Source of the DNA: Martelella mediterranea DSM 17316
Lineage (GTDB): Bacteria > Pseudomonadota > Alphaproteobacteria > Rhizobiales > Rhizobiaceae
Direction of reading: 5' to 3'
NCBI RefSeq assembly: GCF_002043005.1
Contig: NZ_CP020330.1
Location: 1,510,501 to 1,574,500, forward strand
Length of the DNA stretch: 64,000 nucleotides
Each line of letters starts with the position of its first letter. Position 1 is the first letter of the stretch. The notes beneath the pieces were generated by a model, which saw nothing but the letters and a program-made list of their open reading frames with translations, had not been told where the DNA came from and did no database searches. The position numbers were made by a program, and so were the translations under genes. Positions 38,834-47,488 of this stretch are shown here, piece after piece.

Positions 38834-39772
38834 ATGACGCTTTTCGCACTTGCCGGCGCGTTTGAGACCGGCCTGCTCTTCGCCCTCGTGGCGTTGAGCA
38901 TCTTCATGTCATTCCGCGTTCTGGACTTTCCGGACCTGACGGTGGATGGGAGTTTTCCCCTTGGCGCGGCGGTTTCCGCCGCCGCCATCATCCACGGCAT
39001 CGATCCCTTCATCGCGACGTTTTTCGGCCTGATGGCGGGTGCGGCCGCCGGCTTCGTCACCGGTCTCCTGAATGTCCGCTTCGGCATCATGAACCTGCTT
39101 GCCGGCATCCTGTCGATGGTGGCGCTGTTTTCGATCAATCTTCGGATCATGGGACGGCCGAACCTGCCGGTCTATGGCCAGGACACGGTTTTTTCCCGCT
39201 TCGAAGACCTCGTGGGCGCGGGGCTCTGGAGCAACACGATCCTGCTGCTGATCATCGCCATCGGCGCCAAATTCATTATCGACTGGTTCCTGAAGACCGA
39301 AATCGGCCTCGGCCTGCGCGCCTCGGGCGAAAACCCGGCCATGGCGGAAGCCCAGGGCATCCGCAACGGCGCGATGACGCTGCTCGGCATGTCGATCGCC
39401 AATGCGCTCTGCGCGCTCGCGGGCTCGCTGTTTGCGCAGATGCAGGGGGTGGCGGACGTCACCATGGGCGTCGGCACCATCGTCACCGGCCTTGCGGCGC
39501 TGATCATCGGCGAGGCCATTCTCGGCCGTCGCACCGTGTTTCTGGCAACGCTCGGCTGCGTCATCGGCGCGGTCGTCTACCGCCTGTTCATCGCCTTTGC
39601 GCTGTCGGCGGGCTTCATCGGCATCAAGCCGCAGGACCTGAACCTGATCACCGCCATTGTCGTCGCTGTCGCCGTGGTGCTGTCCCAGAGCCGCGGCAAG
39701 AAGGGGCGCAAGTCGATGTTCAATTTTCGCCTCGTGCGCGGCGCGCAGCAACCGGATGAGGGGCAGGACTGA
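38834..39772 (+). CDS. ABC transporter permease, TrpY-like
   Basis: A 312-residue permease of the BPD_transp_2 (branched-chain amino-acid) family with eight or more membrane spans. It starts LAGAFETGLLFALVALSIFM, has FRVLDFPDLTVDGSFPLGAA, and carries the conserved GLRASGENPAMAEAQGIRNG loop that couples to the ATPase. It begins 2 bp after the receptor gene and its TGA overlaps the ATPase ATG by one base. No second permease is present, so it works as a homodimer. Confidence 0.9.
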   Translation: MTLFALAGAFETGLLFALVALSIFMSFRVLDFPDLTVDGSFPLGAAVSAAAIIHGIDPFIATFFGLMAGAAAGFVTGLLNVRFGIMNLLAGILSMVALFSINLRIMGRPNLPVYGQDTVFSRFEDLVGAGLWSNTILLLIIAIGAKFIIDWFLKTEIGLGLRASGENPAMAEAQGIRNGAMTLLGMSIANALCALAGSLFAQMQGVADVTMGVGTIVTGLAALIIGEAILGRRTVFLATLGCVIGAVVYRLFIAFALSAGFIGIKPQDLNLITAIVVAVAVVLSQSRGKKGRKSMFNFRLVRGAQQPDEGQD

Positions 39773-40569
39773 TGCTGAAACTTTCCGACATCCACATCAC
39801 CTTCAATGCCGGAACCGCGACTGAAGTGCGGGCACTGCGCGGTATCTCGCTCGATATCGCCGAGGGCGAGTTCGTCACGGTGATCGGCTCCAATGGCGCC
39901 GGCAAATCGACGCTGCTGTCGACCGTTGTCGGCACGGCAAAGCCCGATACCGGTTCCATCCATCTCGCAGGCAATGATGTTACCAACTGGCCGGCAGCCA
40001 GGCGCGCAAGCCTTGTCGGCCGGGTGTTTCAGGAGCCGCGTCTCGGCACCTGCTCATCGCTGTCGATCGAGGAGAATCTGGCGCTCGCCGCCGCGCGCGG
40101 CAAGAAGCGGGGTCTGGGCCTGGCGCTTGGCAAACGCGGCCAGAAGAAGCTTTTCGCCGAACATCTGGAAAAGCTCGGCCTCGGCCTCGAGCACCGCATG
40201 GCAACGCCGATCGGCGCGCTGTCGGGCGGCCAGCGCCAGGCCGTCAGCCTGCTGATGGCGACGCTGCTGCCGATGAAGATCCTGGTTCTCGACGAACATA
40301 CCGCCGCGCTGGACCCCTCGGCCGCCCACAAGGTGCTGACGCTTTCGGCCGAGATCGCCGGCGAAAGCCGGCTGACGACGCTGATGGTGACCCATTCGAT
40401 GAAGGATGCGCTGGCCTATGGCTCCCGCACCCTGATGATGAATGCCGGCCAGATCGTACTCGACATTGCCGGCGAGGAGCGCTCGAAGCTGAAGGTCTCG
40501 GACCTGCTAGAGCGATTTGGCCGCGCGGCCGGTACCGAGATCGACGACGATCAGTTGATGCTGACCTGA
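39772..40569 (+). CDS. ABC transporter ATPase, TrpZ-like
   Basis: A 265-residue ATPase. It shows Walker A GSNGAGKSTLL, Q-loop VFQEPRLG, signature LSGGQRQAVSLLMA and Walker B ILVLDEHTAALDP. The switch His is in VTHSMKDAL. The DEHTAALDP variant (H after DE, in place of P) is typical of this importer subgroup. It overlaps the permease stop by one base (TGATG). It ends directly against the convergent GH32 gene, their stops making TGATCA. Confidence 0.9.
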   Translation: MLKLSDIHITFNAGTATEVRALRGISLDIAEGEFVTVIGSNGAGKSTLLSTVVGTAKPDTGSIHLAGNDVTNWPAARRASLVGRVFQEPRLGTCSSLSIEENLALAAARGKKRGLGLALGKRGQKKLFAEHLEKLGLGLEHRMATPIGALSGGQRQAVSLLMATLLPMKILVLDEHTAALDPSAAHKVLTLSAEIAGESRLTTLMVTHSMKDALAYGSRTLMMNAGQIVLDIAGEERSKLKVSDLLERFGRAAGTEIDDDQLMLT

Positions 40570-42285
40570 TCAGCCGCCGCTATAAAGCGACAGCGCCCAG
40601 ACCTTCGCCGACCGGACGTCGCCGTGGCGGAGCCGCATGGAATGGATCGGATCGAAGCCGGCGATGCGCTTGGTGCCGGTCCAGCGGCCATTATCGGCAA
40701 AAACTTCGACCGAACCGATATCGAGGAACACCCGGATATGGCTCGGCTTCGCGCCGGGCGCGATATAGCGCGGCGTCGGGTTTTCGGCATCGTCGCGGTA
40801 GACCAGGCTCAGGCCTTCCTCATCCAGCGTAATCACGATCTCGATATTGTTGTGATAGAGATCAAGCTCGAAGCTCGGGCCATCGAGATCGATCACGATT
40901 TCGGCCTGACCGGTTTCGAGGCTCACCAGTTCTCCGGCCGCAAGCGCGGTTTCATCAACCAGATGGTCGCGCAGGCTTTCCACGCCCTCGATCGGCGGCG
41001 TCAGAAGCGTGTCGTCGGCGGCGTCGTAGACGAGGTTGCGCGGCAGCGTCATTGCGGTCGGGAAATCGATTTCGGGGGCGGCATCGGCCCAGTTTGCGAG
41101 CCAGCCGATGCCCACAGGCGTGCCCTGGTCGAGAAAGGCCTGGAAGGCGTAATTGTCGGTGACGAAATCGAGTTCCTGCTCGAAATGCGGCGTGAATGTC
41201 GTCCCGTCGAATTTGCCGACGGTCGCTGTGGTCAGGTTTTTGCGGCCGGTTTCCTCGTGATGGCTGTGCATCAGGCCGCAGATCAGCACCCAATGGGTGG
41301 AAGGATCGCCCGCCGGACCGTCAAGCGGCAGCAGGCAGGGACATTCGATCACCTGCGTGTTGAACCGGCCCTCCGAATGCAGCACCGAGACGAATTCCCA
41401 GCCGCCGGCCGCCGTCACGTCGGCGGTCTGGTAGAGCAGGACGACGCCTTCCTCGCCCTTGCGGCTGCCGAGCAGCATCTTCCAGTAGCCGTCCGGCCCG
41501 CGGAAGACGTAAGGATCGCGGAAATCGAGGGTCAGGCCCTCAAGCTCGGGCCGTTTGTCGATCAGCGGCTTGGCCGCGCCGGCGAAGATCAGCGATTGCG
41601 AGGTCGCCACCATCTGGATTTCGCGCTCGGGATCGCGCTCGATAACGCTTTCGGTGAAGAACACGCGGACGCCGGCGGAGTTTTCCAGCGGAATGGCGGA
41701 GCCGGAGAAGGCGCCGCCGCGCTTGTCCGGCTTGGCGGTCAGCTCCTCGGAGGGAAACAGGAAGATCGGCAGATGCCGCCAGTGCAGGAAATCCTCCGAG
41801 ACCGCATGGCCCCAATGCATCGTGTTCCATTTCAGTCCGTGCGAATAATGCTGGTAGAACAGATGCGCCGAGCCGTTGAACCGCCCGAAGCCGTTCGGAT
41901 CGTTCATCCAGCCGAAAGGCGGACGGAAGTGATAGGAGCCGGGCGCGGGCGCCGGCGCATTGGCGGCATGGGTGCGTAAGACGGTGATGCCTTCTTCCAG
42001 CACCTTGGCATCGGTGAACCAGTAGGCGACCGAAATCGTGGTCGTTTCGGGATCATAGGCGCATTCGAGTTCACCGCCATGGGGAACGAAGAACATCCGG
42101 AATTCGTATTCCTCGGAATTCTGCACGTAAACATTGCCGAAGACATTGTCGTTCAGGGAAAGCCGCAATTCTGCTGGCGCATGCGGGTGCACGGCCTTCA
42201 ACCAGACATGAAGCACGGCATTGACCGGCACATTGCCGCGCAGCTTGCGAAGGCGGGTTTCGTCGGCGGTGGTCAATTCGTGCAT
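40570..42285 (-). CDS. Glycoside hydrolase family 32 enzyme (beta-fructosidase type)
   Basis: About 571 residues from the ATG at 42285, preceded by GGAG. The GH32 catalytic triad is visible: nucleophile in WMNDPNG (Asp about 129), stabiliser RDP (about 256-258) and acid/base Glu in ECPCLL (about 314). A C-terminal beta-sandwich follows (VFLDIGSVEVFADNGRW). Unusually about 115 residues precede the WMNDPNG motif, suggesting an extra N-terminal domain. There is no signal peptide, so it acts in the cytoplasm, for example on sucrose or short fructans taken up by an unlinked transporter. Confidence 0.92.
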   Translation of the reverse strand: MHELTTADETRLRKLRGNVPVNAVLHVWLKAVHPHAPAELRLSLNDNVFGNVYVQNSEEYEFRMFFVPHGGELECAYDPETTTISVAYWFTDAKVLEEGITVLRTHAANAPAPAPGSYHFRPPFGWMNDPNGFGRFNGSAHLFYQHYSHGLKWNTMHWGHAVSEDFLHWRHLPIFLFPSEELTAKPDKRGGAFSGSAIPLENSAGVRVFFTESVIERDPEREIQMVATSQSLIFAGAAKPLIDKRPELEGLTLDFRDPYVFRGPDGYWKMLLGSRKGEEGVVLLYQTADVTAAGGWEFVSVLHSEGRFNTQVIECPCLLPLDGPAGDPSTHWVLICGLMHSHHEETGRKNLTTATVGKFDGTTFTPHFEQELDFVTDNYAFQAFLDQGTPVGIGWLANWADAAPEIDFPTAMTLPRNLVYDAADDTLLTPPIEGVESLRDHLVDETALAAGELVSLETGQAEIVIDLDGPSFELDLYHNNIEIVITLDEEGLSLVYRDDAENPTPRYIAPGAKPSHIRVFLDIGSVEVFADNGRWTGTKRIAGFDPIHSMRLRHGDVRSAKVWALSLYSGG

Positions 42286-42471
42286 GCTCAATCGGCTCCG
42301 TTCAAGCGCTACCGGAATACCCAACGCTCTGCCGCGCGGAACAGCCCGGAATGACAGATATGCGCATCGTGACGAAAACCGGCTGCACGCATGCGCTATC
42401 CCGCAGGCCCGAAGCGCTGCAGGATAGCTTTAGACCTAATGCACTGAGACGGGATGTAAAGAGCGTGAGGG

Positions 42472-43053
42472 CTAGAAAGCCTCCATCTCGCTCTTCACCT
42501 TATCGAGAAACCGGGCGCGGGTTTCCTCGGTGCAGTTGTTCATGTCGTAATGGGCCATGAAGCGCACCGGGGCGCCGATCTTGATCTGGGCGCGCAGCAC
42601 GCGCTTGATCATCTTCTTCGGTGGATTGCCGGCCAGGAAGGCCCGCATCGGCGTCGCGCCATAGGTGAAGACGGCGGCCGCCTTGGTGATGTGGCGCAGC
42701 GTCGGTTTCAGCTTGCCGTCCTCCAGAGCGAAGCTGACGCCCGGCAGCCAGACGCGGTCGAAATAGCCCTTCAGCATCGCCGGATAGCCGAAATTCCAGA
42801 TCGGCGTGACGATCACCAGCGCCTCCGCCTTCTGCAGGCGCTCGACATAGGAGGCGACCGGCGCGGTGTTTTCCGGATAATCGTGATAGCCGATCCGCTC
42901 CTCGCGGGTCAGCACCGGCTGGAAGTTTTCGGCGTAAAGATCGCAGTCATCGACATCGTGCCCGGCCTTGGTCAGGCTTTCGACAACCTGCCGGTGGAGG
43001 GCCGCGCCATAGCTGGTCTCGACCGGGTGGGAAAAGAGCACGAGGACCCGCAT
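42472..43053 (-). CDS. NAD(P)H:quinone oxidoreductase-like flavoprotein
   Basis: 193 residues of the flavodoxin-like (Flavodoxin_2, KefF/MdaB) fold. It starts RVLVLFSHPVETSYGAALHR with the FMN-phosphate loop, then ALVIVTPIWNFGYPAMLKGY (FMN-binding) and FDRVWLPGVSFAL. It is the last gene of the six-gene operon, one base after the FAD oxidase stop (TGAGATG). It may recycle a quinone or supply reduced flavin for the upstream oxidase, but this is inference. Confidence 0.88.
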   Translation of the reverse strand: MRVLVLFSHPVETSYGAALHRQVVESLTKAGHDVDDCDLYAENFQPVLTREERIGYHDYPENTAPVASYVERLQKAEALVIVTPIWNFGYPAMLKGYFDRVWLPGVSFALEDGKLKPTLRHITKAAAVFTYGATPMRAFLAGNPPKKMIKRVLRAQIKIGAPVRFMAHYDMNNCTEETRARFLDKVKSEMEAF

Positions 43054-43054
43054 C

Positions 43055-44470
43055 TCATTCCGCTCCCGCTTCGGCGAGCCCCTTGAACAGGAAGTTCTTG
43101 CCGGCCTTGAAGTCGAAATCCGGATTTTCCCAGGCGATCATCTTGCCGGGGTTCATCAGGCCCTTGGGGTCGGTTTCCTTCTTGAAGGCAAGCTGCAGCT
43201 CATCGGTCTGCTTCATGCCGCCTTCTTCCAGCGTATAGCGGTGCGGGTTGAAGATCGGGCAGCCATGGGCCTCGTGGATCTTGATGATCTCCTCCAGCCG
43301 CTCCGGCGTGGTGTAGCGCACCAGCGGCAGGCCGGAACATTGGATTGCGCCGTCGAAGCGCAGGAATTCCAGATGTCCGATCACCTCGTCGCCGAAAAGC
43401 TCGGTCATCTCGCGCACCTTCTCGACATGGTCGGGGCCGGGATACTGCACCTGCAGATAGGTGAAGGCGTCGGGCTCCATCTTCAGCGCGCGCAGCGTGG
43501 TGTGGTTCCAGCCAAGCTCATAGGCGCGCGGAATGCCGCGCAGGCTCTCCACTTCATCGGAACGGAAGCGGATTTCGCCCTTCATCAGCTTCACCAGCGC
43601 CTCGAAGGGCGCGAGCGCATGGGGCGCTACCATGACCACGGTGACGGCCTCGCCCTCCTTCAGCCACGGCTTGTGGCGGGTGAAATATTCGTAAGGGACG
43701 GGGGCTGCGATCGGAGCGATTTCCTTGACCAGAATCCCGGAGGATTTCGCCAGCCGGTCGGAAAACCGCACGGCGTCCATGAAGCTCTCATGGCCGACGA
43801 TCACGTCCACCCAGTCATAGGCGGGCGCCAGCGGCATCTCGACCTCGGTGATGATGCCGTTGGTGCCGTAGGCGTGGGAGACTTTCAGGAGATCGCGCGC
43901 CGTCAGTTCCATCACGCGCGGTTCTTCCTCCAGCGTGACGATCCTGAGACGCAGCACATTGCCGAGGTCGCGCAGCCCGCCCCAATGGACCGAGCCGACG
44001 CCGCCGGAACCGCCGGCGATGAAGCCGCCAAGGGTGGCCTGGCCGGTGGTGGAGGGGTGGAAGCGCAGTTCCTGGCCGGATTTCTCCTTCAGCTCGCGGT
44101 CGAGCTGGGCGCAGATGATGCCGGGTTCGGTGATGACGCGGCCGGGATGGATTTCCTTGATCCGGTTCATTTTCGTCATGTCCAGCACGATGCCGCCCGA
44201 CAGCGGCATGCACTGGCCGTAATTGCCGGTGCCGCCGCCGCGCGCCGTGACCGGCACATCATGGCGGAAGGCGACCTTCAGCACCTTGATCACCTCTTCC
44301 TCGCTTGCGGGCGAGACGATCAGGTCGCCGGTGACGTTTTCGAGCTGGGCCTTGAGGATCGGCGAATACCAGTAGAAATCCCGGCTCTTGCGGGAGACGA
44401 GGTTGGGGTTGTCCTCGATGGCGATGCCCTCGAGTTCGGCCTTGATCTGTTGATAGTCCGGCATGTTCAC
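43055..44470 (-). CDS. FAD-binding oxidase, GlcD/PCMH family
   Basis: Up to 471 residues. The FAD domain of the PCMH/VAO type has ARGGGTGNYGQCMPLSGGIV and ATLGGFIAGGSGGVGSVHWG, followed by a C-terminal FAD-oxidase domain. The family includes glycolate oxidase GlcD and D-lactate dehydrogenases, but the catalytic substrate pocket is not recognisable. The start is either GTG 44470, overlapping the amidohydrolase stop (GTGA), or ATG 44464. Neither has a clear ribosome site, as expected for translational coupling. Confidence 0.88.
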   Translation of the reverse strand: MNMPDYQQIKAELEGIAIEDNPNLVSRKSRDFYWYSPILKAQLENVTGDLIVSPASEEEVIKVLKVAFRHDVPVTARGGGTGNYGQCMPLSGGIVLDMTKMNRIKEIHPGRVITEPGIICAQLDRELKEKSGQELRFHPSTTGQATLGGFIAGGSGGVGSVHWGGLRDLGNVLRLRIVTLEEEPRVMELTARDLLKVSHAYGTNGIITEVEMPLAPAYDWVDVIVGHESFMDAVRFSDRLAKSSGILVKEIAPIAAPVPYEYFTRHKPWLKEGEAVTVVMVAPHALAPFEALVKLMKGEIRFRSDEVESLRGIPRAYELGWNHTTLRALKMEPDAFTYLQVQYPGPDHVEKVREMTELFGDEVIGHLEFLRFDGAIQCSGLPLVRYTTPERLEEIIKIHEAHGCPIFNPHRYTLEEGGMKQTDELQLAFKKETDPKGLMNPGKMIAWENPDFDFKAGKNFLFKGLAEAGAE

Positions 44471-45777
44471 TTATCCATCAGCGGGTCAAGTTCGCGATAA
44501 TCCGGCAGGCTGCGGTCGATGCCCATGCCATTCCGCATCACGATGCGGTCAGCCTGCGGACGGGAAAGAAACTCGCTCCAGCGCCGCGCGCTGAAAAGCA
44601 CCAGATTGGCGGGCCCGCCCTTTGCAATCACGCCGCGCTCCGCCCGGCCGAGGATTTCGGCGGGGGTGCGGGTGATGATGCGCGGCGTGTCATCCAGCGG
44701 ATGGTCGAGCTGGAGAATGCGCACCGCCTCGCGGATCACCTCGACGGGGTCGAGGTCGCCGTAAGCATAGAACGGGTCGCGGGTATTGTCGGAGGCGACG
44801 GCGGTCTTGATGCCGGCGGCCGTCAGTTCCTTGAACAGAGTGACGCCGCGCCAGCGCGGAGTCACGCCTTGATGGCGGTCCTGAAGATACATGTTGCACA
44901 TCGGCAGCGAGACGACCGCGATTTCGGCCTCGGCCACGCGCTCGATGGTGCGCCGCGCCGTGTCCTCATCCTGTCTGGCGAGCGAACAGCAATGGCCGAC
45001 GGTGACCGCGCCTTCGAATTTATTGCGAAGCTTGGCCTCGGCGATGCGGCCAAGCGTCAGCACCTCGCGGTCCTCGGTCTCGTCGACATGGAGGTCGATA
45101 TCGAGCCCGGCCTCGCCTGCCGCTTGAAACAACCGGTCGAGCCTTGCGTCGAGATCGGGCAGCATCTGGGTGACGCCGCCGATCAGGCCGTTGCGGCGTT
45201 TCAGCAGGGCCACCAGATCATCAAAGAACGGCTCGAAAATCATGTCGATCGCAAACAGCGCCACGGCCTGAAGCTCGATCCGATCCGCCCATTTCTCGCG
45301 GATATCGGAAAACACCTCGAAGGAAATCTCGTGCTGCGGCGGCAGGCTGTCGATATGGGTGCGCAGCAGGCCGGTGCCGTGGGCATAGGCGCATTTCAGC
45401 GAGAACTCCATCCGGGCGGCGATATCGTCCGCCGACCAGTTGGCCTCCCGATCGGCGCGGACGTTTTCGAGCGCGCCCATGAAGGTGCCGTCGGGATTGC
45501 GGCGGCGCTCCCAGATATGGCCTTTGTCGATATGGGTGTGCATGTCGGTGAAGATCGGCCAGACCATGCCGCCCCGAAGGTCGGCGGCGGGCAGGGCGGC
45601 GGGTGCCGCGCCGGGCGCGGTGATCGCGCCGATCCTGCCGTTTTCGATGGTGATATCGGCGGTGACCAGCCCCTCGCGCGCATCAAAACCCGTCGCTTTG
45701 GCGAGGCTGATGGCGGGGAGGGTGGCGTTTGCGAGAACGAAGGCCGGGGCTTCCGGAAGCGTCAAAAAGCCGGACAT
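44467..45777 (-). CDS. CodA-like amidohydrolase (cytosine deaminase family)
   Basis: A 436-residue metal-dependent hydrolase. The CodA hallmarks appear in order: DMHTHIDKG (H80, H82), LRTHIDSLP, IDLHVDETED, VGHCCSLARQ and ASDNTRDPFY with the metal Asp. Cytosine deaminase and isoguanine/creatinine/atrazine-like deaminases share this layout. It starts inside the permease stop (TGATG) and precedes an FAD oxidase, so the natural substrate is probably the cyclic N-compound imported by the ABC system. Exact substrate unknown. Confidence 0.88.
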   Translation of the reverse strand: MSGFLTLPEAPAFVLANATLPAISLAKATGFDAREGLVTADITIENGRIGAITAPGAAPAALPAADLRGGMVWPIFTDMHTHIDKGHIWERRRNPDGTFMGALENVRADREANWSADDIAARMEFSLKCAYAHGTGLLRTHIDSLPPQHEISFEVFSDIREKWADRIELQAVALFAIDMIFEPFFDDLVALLKRRNGLIGGVTQMLPDLDARLDRLFQAAGEAGLDIDLHVDETEDREVLTLGRIAEAKLRNKFEGAVTVGHCCSLARQDEDTARRTIERVAEAEIAVVSLPMCNMYLQDRHQGVTPRWRGVTLFKELTAAGIKTAVASDNTRDPFYAYGDLDPVEVIREAVRILQLDHPLDDTPRIITRTPAEILGRAERGVIAKGGPANLVLFSARRWSEFLSRPQADRIVMRNGMGIDRSLPDYRELDPLMDK

Positions 45778-46616
45778 CAGTTTTCCCTCTTCAGGCTGCT
45801 TTCATGCCAGCGGTGCAGGAACAGCCAGGCGATGAAGGATGTCAGCGCGAAGATCGCGACGCCGAGGCAGGCGAGCATGAACAGGGCTGCGAACAGGCGC
45901 GGTATGTTGAGGCGGTACTGCGATTCCAGCAGTCGGAAAGCAAGGCCGGAGCCGGCCCCGGCGGAGCCCGCCGCGAACTCGGCAACCACCGCCGCAATCA
46001 GCGCCAGTCCGCCGCCGATCCGAAGCCCGGTCATGAAATAGGGCAGCGAGGCCGGCAGTTTCAGGTGGATCAGCGTCTGCCAGCGCGAGGCGCCGTAGAG
46101 TTCGAACAGGTTGAGCAGATTGTGGTCGACGCTTTTCAGCCCCTGCGCCATGTTGGAGAGGATCGGGAAGAAGGCCACCAGAAAGGCGCAGATCAGCAGC
46201 GCTACCTGTGTTGTCGGCGTGTAGATGAGGATCAGCGGCGCGATCGCGACGATCGGCGTCACCTGCAGGATCACTGTGATCGGGTAGAGTGCGGTCTCGA
46301 TCCAGCGCGACTGCACCATGACCACGGCAAGCCCGACGCCGCCGACCAGCGCGAGCCCTAGCGAGATGAAGGTGATCTTGGTGGTGACCCACAAGGCAGG
46401 CGCAAGCGTGCCCCAGTCCTCGAAGAAGGCTTCCGCCACCAACGCCGGGCCGGGCAGGATATAATGCGGGGTCTGGTAGATGATCACGATCGCCTGCCAG
46501 ATCGCGATCAGCAGCACGATCACCGCGATCGGGATAACGATCCTGAGAATGGTCTCGCCATTGCGGGCGAAGAAGCCGGGGCGGGCGTAGGTCTGTTCCG
46601 TGTTTTCGTTGCTCAT
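45777..46616 (-). CDS. ABC transporter permease, SsuC/TauC/ThiX family
   Basis: A 279-residue permease with about six spans (IVIPIAVIVLLIAIWQAIVI near the start). The EAA-type coupling loop is NLFELYGASRWQTLIHLKLPA. The family imports sulfonates, nitrate, taurine or pyrimidine-like thiamin precursors. It is coupled by one-base overlaps to the ATPase upstream and the amidohydrolase downstream. Substrate assignment depends on the partner receptor (NMT1/THI5-like). Confidence 0.9.
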   Translation of the reverse strand: MSNENTEQTYARPGFFARNGETILRIVIPIAVIVLLIAIWQAIVIIYQTPHYILPGPALVAEAFFEDWGTLAPALWVTTKITFISLGLALVGGVGLAVVMVQSRWIETALYPITVILQVTPIVAIAPLILIYTPTTQVALLICAFLVAFFPILSNMAQGLKSVDHNLLNLFELYGASRWQTLIHLKLPASLPYFMTGLRIGGGLALIAAVVAEFAAGSAGAGSGLAFRLLESQYRLNIPRLFAALFMLACLGVAIFALTSFIAWLFLHRWHESSLKREN

Positions 46617-47422
46617 CAGTGCTCGCCTCCCGCTGCCTGAATGGCGCCCTGAAGCGAACGCGAGACCTTTTCGCAGGCGAGCCTGTATTCCTCCGATGTG
46701 CGATAGCTCTCATCGCGCTCCTGGCTGGTGTCGAGCGGGAAATCGTCGAACACCTGTCCGGGGCGCGCGCGCATCACCACGATGCGGTTGGAAAGATAGG
46801 CGGATTCGAATACGGAATGGGTCACGAAGATCACGGTGATGCCGGTCGCGTGCCAGAGCCGCAGCACATCGTCGTTGAGCTTCTGCCGGGTGATCTCGTC
46901 CAGCGCCGCGAACGGTTCGTCCATCAAAAGCAGTTTCGGCTTGGTCACCAGCGCACGGGCAATCGAGACCCGCATCTTCATGCCGCCGGAAAGTTCGCGC
47001 GGATAGGCGTTCGGGAAATCCTGAAGCCCGACGGTGGCGAGCGCCGCCATGATCTCGTCGCGCACGCCCGCCTTCGATTTGCCGCGCAGCTTCAGCGGCA
47101 GGAAGACGTTGTCGAACACGGTCGCCCACGGCATCAGCGTCGGTTCCTGAAACACGAAGCTGATATCGCCTTCCGGCTTGCCCTTGGCGGAGATGCGCGA
47201 GGTCGGCCAGTCGATCGTCCCTCGCGTGACGTCGCCGAGCGAGGCCATGATCCTCAGCGCCGTCGACTTGCCGCAGCCCGAAGGTCCGAGCAGGCTCACG
47301 AACTGGCCCTGACAGACGGTGAGACTCATATCCTTGAGCGCGATCGTGCCGTTGGAGAAGATCTTGGTGACATGCTCAAGCTTCACCAGCGGCTTTTGTG
47401 TGAGTGCCTCGGCGGGCGCCAT
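46616..47422 (-). CDS. ABC transporter ATPase, SsuB/TauB/ThiZ family
   Basis: A 268-residue ATPase. It shows Walker A GPSGCGKSTALRI, Q-loop VFQEPTLMPW, signature LSGGMKMRVSIARAL, Walker B LLLMDEPFAALDE and H-loop VTHSVFESAYL. The Q-loop VFQEPTLMPW and MDEPFAALDEITR are typical of nitrate/sulfonate/thiamin-precursor importers. AGGAAAA precedes the ATG. It is the second gene of the operon, 66 bp after the receptor gene. Confidence 0.93.
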   Translation of the reverse strand: MAPAEALTQKPLVKLEHVTKIFSNGTIALKDMSLTVCQGQFVSLLGPSGCGKSTALRIMASLGDVTRGTIDWPTSRISAKGKPEGDISFVFQEPTLMPWATVFDNVFLPLKLRGKSKAGVRDEIMAALATVGLQDFPNAYPRELSGGMKMRVSIARALVTKPKLLLMDEPFAALDEITRQKLNDDVLRLWHATGITVIFVTHSVFESAYLSNRIVVMRARPGQVFDDFPLDTSQERDESYRTSEEYRLACEKVSRSLQGAIQAAGGEH

Positions 47423-47488
47423 GCGGTTTTCCTGTATGCGTAAACGGGCCGCGCCCCGCGCGGAGGCGGGGCGAGAGATGCGATCGGA

